Shown here in pieces: positions 35,042 to 41,451 of a stretch of DNA of 41,451 nt. The number at the start of each line of letters is the position of its first letter. Position 1 is the stretch's first letter. The notes below the pieces were generated by a model that saw nothing but the letters and a program-made list of their open reading frames with translations, was not told the origin of the DNA and ran no database searches. The translations under genes were made by a program, and so were the position numbers. The stretch lies in NCBI GenBank assembly GCA_026987195.1, contig JALSNC010000134.1, positions 1 to 41,451 on the forward strand, in the 5' to 3' direction. The DNA comes from Desulfobulbaceae bacterium. Its GTDB lineage: Bacteria > Desulfobacterota > Desulfobulbia > Desulfobulbales > Desulfobulbaceae.

Positions 35042-36793
35042 CTACTTGTCTTCGCCCTCGCCGTTGTCAGACTTCGTCTCTCCGGATGCGGCGGCCTTCA
35101 GCAGGTCACCGAAGGTGGAGGGGCCGGAACTCTGCCGCTGGGCATACTCGTCGACGGAGCCGCCACGCTCCTCTTTCTCCTGCAGTGCCTTGACCGAGAG
35201 GCCGATCTTGCGGTCATCGGCAGAGACATTGATAATCATGGCCTTGAGCGGGTCGCCGACATTGAACATCCCCACCGGGGTCTTGATCTTTTCCCGGCTG
35301 ATCTCGGAGACATGCACCAGGCCCTCGATACCCTCTTCGAGCTGGACAAAGACGCCGAAATCGGTGACGTTGGTGATCTTGCCTTCGACAATGGTGCCGG
35401 AGGGATAGTTGTTGGCCGCCGCCTGCCACGGATCGGGCTGAAGCTGCTTGACACCCAGGGAGAACCGTTCGTTTTCCTTGTCGATCTTCAGGACCACGGC
35501 CTGGATGGTCTCGCCCTTGGAATATTTCTCGGAAGGATGCTTGATCCGCTCAGTCCAGGAGAGATCCGAGACATGGATGAGGCCGTCGATGCCCTCCTCG
35601 ATGCCGATGAATATACCGAAATCGGTGATATTCTTGATCTTGCCCTCGATGACCGAGCCGACGGGATAGTTTTCCTCCACCACGTCCCACGGATTGGGCA
35701 GGAGCTGCTTCATGCCCAGGGAGATCCGCTTGGTCTCGGCCTCCACCTTGAGGACCTGGACCTCGATCTGCTCGCCGACGGAAACGATCTTGGAGGGATG
35801 CCTGGGCTTCTTGGACCAGCTCATCTCCGAGATGTGGACCAGGCCTTCCACGCCCTCTTCCAGCTCGACAAAGACACCGTAATCGGTGATGGAGACCACC
35901 TTGCCGCTGATCCTGGAACCGGCCGGATATTTCTCCGGCACCAGCTCCCACGGATCGGGCTTGAGCTGCTTGACTCCCAGGGAGACCCGGTCGGTTTCCC
36001 GGTCGTACTTGAGGATCTTGACCTCGATCTCCTCGCCCACCGAGTAGAGCTTGGACGGATGGGAGACCCGGCCCCAGGAGAGGTCGGTGATGTGGCAGAG
36101 GCCGTCCATGCCGCCGAGATCGATGAACAGACCATAGTCGGTGATGTTGGTGATGGCGCCGCGGATGGTCTGTCCCTCCTGCAGGGTGGAGCGCATCTGC
36201 TCGCGCAGCTTGTTGCGCTGCTCCTCCAGGATGGCCCGGCGGGAGATGACGACATTGTTGCGCTTGCGGTTGAACTTGAGGATCTTGAACTCGAAGGTCT
36301 GGCCGATAAGGCTGTCCAGGTCCTTGACCGGCCGCAGGTCGATCTGGGAATAGGGCAGGAAGGCGGGCACTCCGATGTCCACCGACATGCCGCCCTTGAC
36401 CCGGTTCTCGATCCGTCCCTCGATGGTGCCGTCTTCCTCCTGGATCTTGGCGATCTTTTCCCAGACCTTGATGGCAATGGCTTTTTCCCGCGACAACAGC
36501 AGGCCGCCCTCTTCCTTTCTCTTTTCGATGAAGACCTCGAACTGGTCGCCGATCTGGATTTCCCGGTCCGGGTCCTCGTGGCGAAATTCGGAAAGGGGAA
36601 TGTAGCTCTCCGCCTTGTCGCCCACATCGATGAGAACGGCATCGTCGGTTTTATCGACCACCGTGCCTATGGCGACTTCTCCTACCTTGATGACGGTGTT
36701 GTTGTCTTCCTGCTCGAAGAGTTCAGCAAAACTGATATCCTCGGTGCCGTTTTCTTCTGCCGCGGTTGCGGGCTGAGTTCCATTGTCAGTCAT
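35042..36793 (-). CDS. rpsA: 30S ribosomal protein S1
   Basis: 583 residues with six S1 (OB-fold) repeats. The last four are nearly regular, each with a G-x-V-x(5)-DFGVFVxLEEGVEGLVHxSE-like core. The first begins VGTVVDKTDDAVLIDVGDKAESYIP. S1 holds mRNA on the ribosome during initiation. The acidic N-terminal 40 residues and Ser/Gly-rich C-terminus are usual. Two hairpins lie in its leader (see 36864-36928), which may relate to autoregulation. It is followed by an HU/IHF gene. Confidence 0.98.
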   Translation of the reverse strand: MTDNGTQPATAAEENGTEDISFAELFEQEDNNTVIKVGEVAIGTVVDKTDDAVLIDVGDKAESYIPLSEFRHEDPDREIQIGDQFEVFIEKRKEEGGLLLSREKAIAIKVWEKIAKIQEEDGTIEGRIENRVKGGMSVDIGVPAFLPYSQIDLRPVKDLDSLIGQTFEFKILKFNRKRNNVVISRRAILEEQRNKLREQMRSTLQEGQTIRGAITNITDYGLFIDLGGMDGLCHITDLSWGRVSHPSKLYSVGEEIEVKILKYDRETDRVSLGVKQLKPDPWELVPEKYPAGSRISGKVVSITDYGVFVELEEGVEGLVHISEMSWSKKPRHPSKIVSVGEQIEVQVLKVEAETKRISLGMKQLLPNPWDVVEENYPVGSVIEGKIKNITDFGIFIGIEEGIDGLIHVSDLSWTERIKHPSEKYSKGETIQAVVLKIDKENERFSLGVKQLQPDPWQAAANNYPSGTIVEGKITNVTDFGVFVQLEEGIEGLVHVSEISREKIKTPVGMFNVGDPLKAMIINVSADDRKIGLSVKALQEKEERGGSVDEYAQRQSSGPSTFGDLLKAAASGETKSDNGEGEDK

Positions 36794-36863
36794 GGGTTGA
36801 TCTTCCTCTGTGGGCCGGCACCTGCCAGCCTTTTGAGATTATTGAATAAAATTTAAAGAAAGA

Positions 36864-36928
36864 TCCTGTCCCCCGTGGACAGGACTATAAAAACCCTTCT
36901 TTACCAGAGTTGTTTCATAAAAACAACT
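36864..36928 (-). promoter_or_regulatory. Two hairpins in the rpsA leader
   Basis: TCCTGTCC/GGACAGGA (36864-36871 with 36877-36884, loop of 5) and AGTTGTTT/AAACAACT (36908-36915 with 36921-36928, loop of 5) are both perfect 8-bp stems 70-135 bp upstream of the rpsA ATG. On the transcript the stem nearer the gene is followed by a U-rich stretch, so it could act as a weak attenuator. A TTGACA (36956-36961) further upstream may be a -35 box, but I see no good -10. The 330-bp gap 36794-37123 otherwise holds the heptamer array. Confidence 0.45.
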
Positions 36929-36981
36929 GTTTCGTCGTGAAAAACAGGCTTTTTTTGTCAACGGGATTTTCGTTTCTCCGG

Positions 36982-37100
36982 CAGGGTCCAGGGTCCAGGT
37001 GCCAGGGTCCAGGTGCCAGGGGACAGGTGCCAGGGGCCAGGTGGCAGGGGCCAGGTGGCAGGGGCCAGGGGACAGGTTCCAGGTGCCGGGAGACAGGAGT
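36982..37100 (-). repeat. CAGGnnn heptamer array (17 units)
   Basis: Seventeen consecutive 7-bp units, sixteen starting CAGG (one CGGG), with the third-to-last bases varying among GTC, TGC, GGA, GGC and TGG. It is the same repeat as at 1802-1850 and 34593-34634, in inverse orientation. It lies just past the stop of the zinc-ribbon gene and upstream of rpsA. Confidence 0.9.
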
Positions 37101-37123
37101 TTTACCGCCGGGTTCTCCCGGGG

Positions 37124-37819
37124 TCAGCGTTTACCCTGGGCCCCGAGTTCTTCGAGGATGGGGCCAAACAGCTCCTCGTAGGCCGGAATCGCCTTGCGCA
37201 GGATGATGTCGAAGTACTGGAGATCCCCCTCTGCCACGACCAGGTTGGCGCTGGTGGCCAGGGCCTCCAGGTCGTAGAGGGTGTGAAATTTCTGACCGAT
37301 GAGGATGTAGAAGATATAACGGCGCCGTTCCATGGCCATCTGCCGCATGTAGCGGTGGAAGGCCGAGTTGTCGAGACTGCCCTCCATGCTGCTGTGGAAC
37401 ACCACGCAGGCGAAATTGACAAAGCGCATCCGTTCCATGGCCTCGTCGGCCGTCTCCACGGTCATGACCTGGTAACCCACCGACTCCATGGCCTCGCGGA
37501 TCTTTTCCCTGGCCGGCGAGTCCGCGAACAGGACCAGGGCCATGGGCACGTCCTCCACCTTTTCCTCGCCCTGGAACCGGCCGGTCTTCAGCCAGTCCAG
37601 GTCGGGTGGCGCCGGTGGACGGACGCCACCGGCCTTTGTCGCGGCCGCTGGTGTCTCGGCCGGGCCGTTGCGGCCAAGCCGGATCGCCTTTTTGCAGTTC
37701 GGGCAGCGGATGGTGATCTGTTTGCCCGGTGCAAGGGCGGCCAGGGCCTTTTTCAGCTGGGCCTGCTGGCTGTCGCTGAGACGAAGAGGAGTGTGGCAGT
37801 GGGGGCAGTTGCGTATCAT
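37124..37819 (-). CDS. Zinc-ribbon protein with pseudo-receiver domain
   Basis: 231 residues. Residues 1-48 form a zinc ribbon (Cys5, Cys8, Cys39, Cys42 in NCPHCHTPLRL and RCPNCKKAIRLG). A Pro/Ala-rich linker runs to about residue 75. Residues 92-200 look like a response-regulator fold (MALVLFADSPAREKIREAMESVGY then AMERMRFVNFACVVFHSSMEG), but the phosphoacceptor Asp expected at the end of the third strand is His/Ser. It lies 33 bp below the PilT-type ATPase gene and is probably co-transcribed. A role in pilus or motility control is inference from position. GGAG supports the start at MIRNCPHC. Confidence 0.85.
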   Translation of the reverse strand: MIRNCPHCHTPLRLSDSQQAQLKKALAALAPGKQITIRCPNCKKAIRLGRNGPAETPAAATKAGGVRPPAPPDLDWLKTGRFQGEEKVEDVPMALVLFADSPAREKIREAMESVGYQVMTVETADEAMERMRFVNFACVVFHSSMEGSLDNSAFHRYMRQMAMERRRYIFYILIGQKFHTLYDLEALATSANLVVAEGDLQYFDIILRKAIPAYEELFGPILEELGAQGKR

Positions 37820-37852
37820 GAGATGCTCCGAAAACTTCACTGGACTGGATGG

Positions 37853-39034
37853 TCAGGACCAGCCGCCATAGGGATCGGCCTGTTCCTCCTCCTCCATCCT
37901 GAGGTCGTCGATATCCGATGTCTTTTCGCCGCGGGCCGACTTGATGGTGTCCAGGCCACGCTTGATCTCGCTGCGGTGCGAGGAATAGGAGATGGCCGAT
38001 TCCTCGGTGATCAGCCCCTGTTCGTAGAGTTCGAGCAGGTGCTGGTCAAAGGTGCGCATGTTGTGCGCCGATCCTTCCTTGAGCACGTTGTAGAAGGTCT
38101 TGTCCTCGGTCTCGCCGTTGATGATCAGGTCCTTGATCCGCAGGCTGGTGCAGAGGATCTCCATGGCCGCCACCCGGCCGCCGCCGATCCTGGGCAGGAG
38201 CCGCTGGCTGACGACCCAGCGGATGGTGTCCACCAGGCGGTTGCGGATCTGCGGCTGTTCGTCCTGCTCGAACATGCCGAGTATCCGGTTGATGGTCTGG
38301 CCGGCATCGATGGTATGGAGGGTGGAAAAGACCACATGACCGGTTTCGGCCGCGGTGAGCGCGATCTCCAGGGTCTCGCGGTCACGGATCTCGCCGACGA
38401 GAATGACCTTGGGCGCCTGCCGGAGCGCAGCCCGCAGACCGTTGGCAAATGTGTCAAAGTCGTCGCCCATCTCCCGCTGGTTGAAGGTGGCCTTCTTGTG
38501 GGGATGGACATATTCGATGGGGTCCTCCAGGGTGACGATGTGGACCGGCCGTTCCTCGTTGATCCGGTTGAGGATCGCTGCCATGGAGGTGGTCTTTCCG
38601 GTGCCGGTGGCGCCGGTGAACAGGATCAGGCCGTTGACCTCGCGAGCCATCATGTTGAAGGATTCCGGAAACTGGAAGGAGTCGATGGAGGGGATCTTGG
38701 TTTCCAGTTTGCGGAGGACGGTGGTGTAGTACCCTTTCTGGGAAAATATGTTGACCCGGAAGCGGACCCGGTCGTTGAGGGAATAGGAGAGATCGCAGGA
38801 GCCCTTGCTGACCAGGTCACGCAGCAGGCGGCGGTTGCCGCCGATGAGGTTGAGGGCGAAGACCTCGGTCTGAAAGGGCGTCAGCTCGCGCACCGGCGGT
38901 TCCACGTCCACTGGCACGAGAATACCGTCGCTTTCCACTTGCAGAGCCTTGCCCACAGTGATATTGAGATCCGAGACCCGTTCGTGTTTGGCCAGCATGG
39001 CCGTGATCCAGTAGTTGATTTCCGGCTGTTTCAT
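37853..39034 (-). CDS. PilT/PilU-type twitching motility ATPase
   Basis: 393 residues. It is a secretion-type hexameric ATPase that retracts type IV pili. Walker A is FTGATGTGKTTS (141-148), the Asp box follows in HIVTLEDPIEYVHPH, Walker B is APKVILVGEIRDRETLEIAL, and the His box is HVVFSTLHTIDAGQTINRI. No pilus biogenesis domain N-terminal to it is seen. The acidic tail (DDLRMEEEEQADPYGGWS) is longer than in classical PilT and closer to PilU-like paralogues. I start at MKQPEINY, with 39046 as an alternative. It is divergent from ilvD. Confidence 0.93.
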   Translation of the reverse strand: MKQPEINYWITAMLAKHERVSDLNITVGKALQVESDGILVPVDVEPPVRELTPFQTEVFALNLIGGNRRLLRDLVSKGSCDLSYSLNDRVRFRVNIFSQKGYYTTVLRKLETKIPSIDSFQFPESFNMMAREVNGLILFTGATGTGKTTSMAAILNRINEERPVHIVTLEDPIEYVHPHKKATFNQREMGDDFDTFANGLRAALRQAPKVILVGEIRDRETLEIALTAAETGHVVFSTLHTIDAGQTINRILGMFEQDEQPQIRNRLVDTIRWVVSQRLLPRIGGGRVAAMEILCTSLRIKDLIINGETEDKTFYNVLKEGSAHNMRTFDQHLLELYEQGLITEESAISYSSHRSEIKRGLDTIKSARGEKTSDIDDLRMEEEEQADPYGGWS

Positions 39035-39176
39035 GGCAGAGAGCATCCCGGCAGATCGTAGAATCACAGGATTGCGCATCCCGTGACCAGTTGCGCTCTC
39101 CGGTCCGAATCCTGCCGTGCTGTGCCGGTATGCACACGGTGCCGCGGGCACAGCTGCCGGATCGGGCCGGAAGAGA

Positions 39177-39206
39177 TTGACAAAGAGCCTTATTAGGTAG
39201 TATCGC
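39177..39206 (+). promoter_or_regulatory. Possible ilvD promoter
   Basis: TTGACA (39177-39182) is followed by TAGTATCGCC. TAGTAT at 39198-39203 gives a spacer of only 15 bp and TATCGC a spacer of 18 bp, so the -10 is uncertain. It lies about 70 bp upstream of the ilvD ATG in the 239-bp divergent gap with the PilT-type gene. Confidence 0.35.
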
Positions 39207-39273
39207 CAAACAGGAACGAAATACAAGGGAAAAATTTGCGGATCCAGTCCGCTTCACACCACAGGGAGATTCC

Positions 39274-41109
39274 ATGATGGCGGTTCCATTACGCAGTGCG
39301 ACGACAACCCGGGGAAGAAGGATGGCCGGGGCGCGGGCCCTCTGGCGGGCCAACGGCATGAAAGACGAGCAGTTCGGCCGGCCGGTGATCGCGGTGGTCA
39401 ACTCGTTCACCCAGTTCGTGCCCGGCCATGTCCACCTGCACGACATCGGGCAGCGGGTCAAGAAAAAGATCGAAGAGCTGGGCTGTTTCGCGGCCGAGTT
39501 CAACACCATCGCCATCGACGACGGCATTGCCATGGGCCACGACGGCATGCTCTATTCCCTGCCGTCCCGGGAGCTCATCGCCGACTCGGTGGAATACATG
39601 TGCAATGCCCACCAGGTCGATGCTATGGTCTGCATCTCCAACTGCGACAAGATCACGCCGGGCATGCTCATGGCCGCGGTCCGGCTCAATATCCCGGCCA
39701 TCTTCGTCTCCGGCGGTCCCATGGAGGCCGGCATTGTCGACGATGCGGCCTGCGACCTGGTGGACGCCATGGTGGAGGCGGCCGACAGTTCGGTGAGCGA
39801 GGAACGGGTGGAGGCCCTGGAGCGCTCGGCCTGTCCCACCTGCGGCTCCTGTTCCGGTATGTTCACCGCCAACTCCATGAACTGCCTCAACGAGGTCCTC
39901 GGCCTGGCCCTGCCCGGCAACGGTACCGTGGTCGCCACCCATGCCGGCCGGCTGGCGCTCTTTGACCGGGCCGCCCGCAGGATCGTCGAGATGTGCGATG
40001 CCTGGTACGGGGCCGGCGACGATTCGGTGCTGCCGCGCTCCATCGCCACCCGGGCCGCGTTCAGGAACTCCATGATCCTTGACATCGCCATGGGCGGCTC
40101 CACCAACACCGTCCTTCACCTCCTGGCCATCGCCATGGAGGCGGGTGTCGATTTCACCATGGACGACATCGACGCCCTGTCACGCACCACTCCGATCCTG
40201 TGCAAGGTGGCGCCCAGTTCCTCCTACCATGTTCAGGATGTCAACCGGGCCGGCGGTATCCTCGGTATTCTGGGCGAGCTGGACCGGGCCGGCCTGCTGG
40301 ACACCTCGGTCTTCCGCGCCGACGGCCTGACCCTGGCCCAGGCCCTGGACCGCTACGACATCATGCGCGACACGGTGAGCGACGAGGCGCTCACCCTCTA
40401 CCGGAGCGCGCCGGCCAGCAGCGGCCGCAACCTGGTCATGGGCTCCCAGGAGACCATGTACGACGAACTCGACCGGGACCGGGCCGGGGGCTGCATCCGT
40501 GACCTGGACCACTGCTATTCCACCGACGGCGGCCTGGCCGTGCTCTACGGCAACATCGCCCGGCGGGGCTGCATCGTCAAGACGGCCGGCGTCGACCCTT
40601 CGGTACTGCATTTCCGGGGTCGGGCCAAGGTATACCATTCCCAGGACGCGGCCTGCGAGGGCATCCTGGGGGGAGACCTGTCCCCCGGTGACGTGGTCTT
40701 TATCCTCTACGAGGGCCCCAAGGGCGGCCCCGGGATGCAGGAGATGCTCTACCCCACCTCCTATCTCAAGTCCATGCACCTGGGCACGGCCTGCGCCCTG
40801 GTCACCGACGGCCGCTTCTCCGGCGGCACCTCCGGGCTTTCCATCGGCCACGTCTCCCCCGAGGCGGCCGAGGGAGGTGATATCGCCCTGGTCCGGGACG
40901 GTGATCCGGTGGAGATAGATATCAATGCACGGTCCATCAGCCTGCTGGTTTCCGGGGAGGAGCTGTCGGCGCGCAGGCAGCAGGAAGAGGAGCGGGGACA
41001 CAGGGCCTTCACCCCGGACCGGCAGCGACCGGTACCGGCGGCCCTGCGGGCCTATGCCCATTTTGCCGCCTCGGCTGACAGGGGCGCGGTCCGCATCGTG
41101 CCGGAATAA
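39274..41109 (+). CDS. ilvD: Dihydroxy-acid dehydratase
   Basis: 611 residues, the usual length. It dehydrates 2,3-dihydroxy-isovalerate and the methylvalerate analogue in valine, leucine and isoleucine synthesis. Iron-sulfur ligands are in [13 protein letters not shown] and [19 protein letters not shown], and [22 protein letters not shown] is the family signature near the C-terminus. AGGGAGA lies five bases before the ATG. It stands alone, without other ilv genes, and ends in an intrinsic terminator. Confidence 0.98.
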   Translation: MMAVPLRSATTTRGRRMAGARALWRANGMKDEQFGRPVIAVVNSFTQFVPGHVHLHDIGQRVKKKIEELGCFAAEFNTIAIDDGIAMGHDGMLYSLPSRELIADSVEYMCNAHQVDAMVCISNCDKITPGMLMAAVRLNIPAIFVSGGPMEAGIVDDAACDLVDAMVEAADSSVSEERVEALERSACPTCGSCSGMFTANSMNCLNEVLGLALPGNGTVVATHAGRLALFDRAARRIVEMCDAWYGAGDDSVLPRSIATRAAFRNSMILDIAMGGSTNTVLHLLAIAMEAGVDFTMDDIDALSRTTPILCKVAPSSSYHVQDVNRAGGILGILGELDRAGLLDTSVFRADGLTLAQALDRYDIMRDTVSDEALTLYRSAPASSGRNLVMGSQETMYDELDRDRAGGCIRDLDHCYSTDGGLAVLYGNIARRGCIVKTAGVDPSVLHFRGRAKVYHSQDAACEGILGGDLSPGDVVFILYEGPKGGPGMQEMLYPTSYLKSMHLGTACALVTDGRFSGGTSGLSIGHVSPEAAEGGDIALVRDGDPVEIDINARSISLLVSGEELSARRQQEEERGHRAFTPDRQRPVPAALRAYAHFAASADRGAVRIVPE

Positions 41110-41132
41110 GCGGGAAAGCCGGGTGAGTAAAG

Positions 41133-41171
41133 AAAAAGCCCTGTGCGGAACTGTTCCGCACAGGGCTTTTT
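41133..41171. terminator. Bidirectional intrinsic terminator
   Basis: GCCCTGTGCGGAA (41138-41150), loop CTG, and TTCCGCACAGGGC (41154-41166) form a perfect 13-bp stem, flanked by five A on the left and five T on the right. It lies 24 bp after the ilvD stop and would work for a transcript from either side, including the FAH-family gene coming from the right. Confidence 0.95.
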
Positions 41172-41227
41172 ACGGTGGGTGGTCATGGAGGTATTCTCAC
41201 CTGCATCCTGCAGGTCTCAGCGTAACA

Positions 41228-41381
41228 GTTCACCGCTATCAGCAACTACTCGAAAAACAGCAATACTTTTGGTAAAAGTTCAGCAGTGCGTCAGCTGTGC
41301 GTGATCGCGGCTGGCCGCTATAGTCCGCCGCTATGCGGCCAGCCGCGAGCGCGTGCAGAGGGCGTGCTGCTGAACTTTTAC
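41228..41381 (-). repeat. Complete TTCAGCAG hairpin element with 19-bp box
   Basis: The box (GTTCACCGCTATCAGCAAC, 41228-41246) is followed after 31 bp by an element of about 110 bp, 41271-41381. Its arms begin TAAAAGTTCAGCAGTGCGTC and, read from the other end, TAAAAGTTCAGCAGCACGCC, and pair over roughly 46 bp including GCGGCTGGCCGC and the TATAG/CTATG centre. This is the clearest uninterrupted copy. It sits between the ilvD terminator and the FAH-family stop, in a 275-bp gap with no gene. Confidence 0.85.
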
Positions 41382-41384
41382 GTC

Positions 41385-41451
41385 TCAGCTCTTTTCCGCC
41401 CGCACCGGATTGCGCAGAATGCCGATGTTTTCGATCTCCACTTCCACCACG
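41385..41451 (-). CDS. Fumarylacetoacetate hydrolase family protein, C-terminal end
   Basis: Only the last 21 residues are in the window: VVEVEIENIGILRNPVRAEKS and stop. The pattern V-E-V-E-I-E-x-I-G-x-L-x-N-P-V is the usual end of FAH-family (2-hydroxyhepta-2,4-diene-1,7-dioate isomerase-like) proteins. Nothing can be said about its substrate. The gene runs beyond the right edge. Confidence 0.75.
   Translation of the reverse strand, partial: VVEVEIENIGILRNPVRAEKS

Noticed and set aside
36982..37100. Possible CRISPR array
   Set aside because: The unit is only 7 bp with no spacers, and there are no cas genes.
34955..39061. Very long open frames opposite rpsA and the PilT-type gene
   Set aside because: They mirror the real genes in high-GC sequence, have no recognisable domain and biased composition (Asp, Gly, Leu, His-rich), and would overlap well-supported genes completely. 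The same holds for long frames opposite recA, mtaB, mnmA and the Do protease.

Overview
The window is a high-GC bacterial chromosome segment made mostly of housekeeping genes. I count 37 complete protein genes and one partial gene at the right edge. I see no rRNA, tRNA, CRISPR array, transposase or prophage gene. The gene set and the style of nickel regulation fit a Desulfobacterota bacterium (former Deltaproteobacteria), perhaps a Desulfobulbales sulfur/sulfate metaboliser. The clues are a nickel ECF transporter of the NikKMLQO type with a GTGTTAC-type NikR operator, an FmdE-like protein, a small dicluster ferredoxin, a Cys-rich CW-motif regulator and a sigma-54 promoter. This placement is inference at moderate confidence.

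Layout. 0.6-5.6 kb (minus strand): mnmA, mtaB, cinA, recA (tRNA thiolation and methylthiolation, then nucleotide repair and recombination). 6-7.1 kb: a divergent pair, a HTH/Cys-rich protein and diacylglycerol kinase. 7.2-11.3 kb (minus): nikM-nikL-nikK-nikQ-nikO, read from a recognisable promoter overlapped by a NikR-like palindrome. 11.8-15.4 kb: a lone CBM48 protein, then a plus-strand U32 peptidase, a U32-like Cys-rich partner and an FmdE-like protein. 15.4-21.1 kb (minus): a spermidine-synthase-like protein, yajC, tgt, a sugar-kinase-like phosphotransferase, a MazG-like pyrophosphohydrolase and a Do-family protease. 21.3-28.0 kb (minus): a MerA/Lpd-like flavoprotein, a membrane diguanylate cyclase, then the tightly coupled GH15 glucoamylase-glucokinase-VTT membrane protein operon. 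28.5-33 kb: an EF-hand protein behind a sigma-54 promoter, facing the guaB-guaA-NYN/cold-shock-ferredoxin cluster. 33.4-41.1 kb: a Sua5/YciO protein, HU/IHF, ribosomal protein S1, a zinc-ribbon pseudo-receiver, a PilT-type ATPase and ilvD. The end of a fumarylacetoacetate-hydrolase-family gene enters at the right edge.

The most unusual part lies between the genes. Most of the longer intergenic gaps hold pieces of one modular repeat family built from recurring blocks: a REP-like unit bounded by GTAAGCG/CGCTTAC, a TTCAGCAG-bounded hairpin, a 19-bp GTTGCCGATAGCGGTGAAC box at near-constant distance from that hairpin, and linker blocks. The copies are mosaic, occur on both strands, and in places supply gene ends. 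A second, unrelated repeat has a 7-bp period (CCTGnnn) and occurs at three loci, once forming the last codons of cinA. No mobilising gene for either family is in the window.
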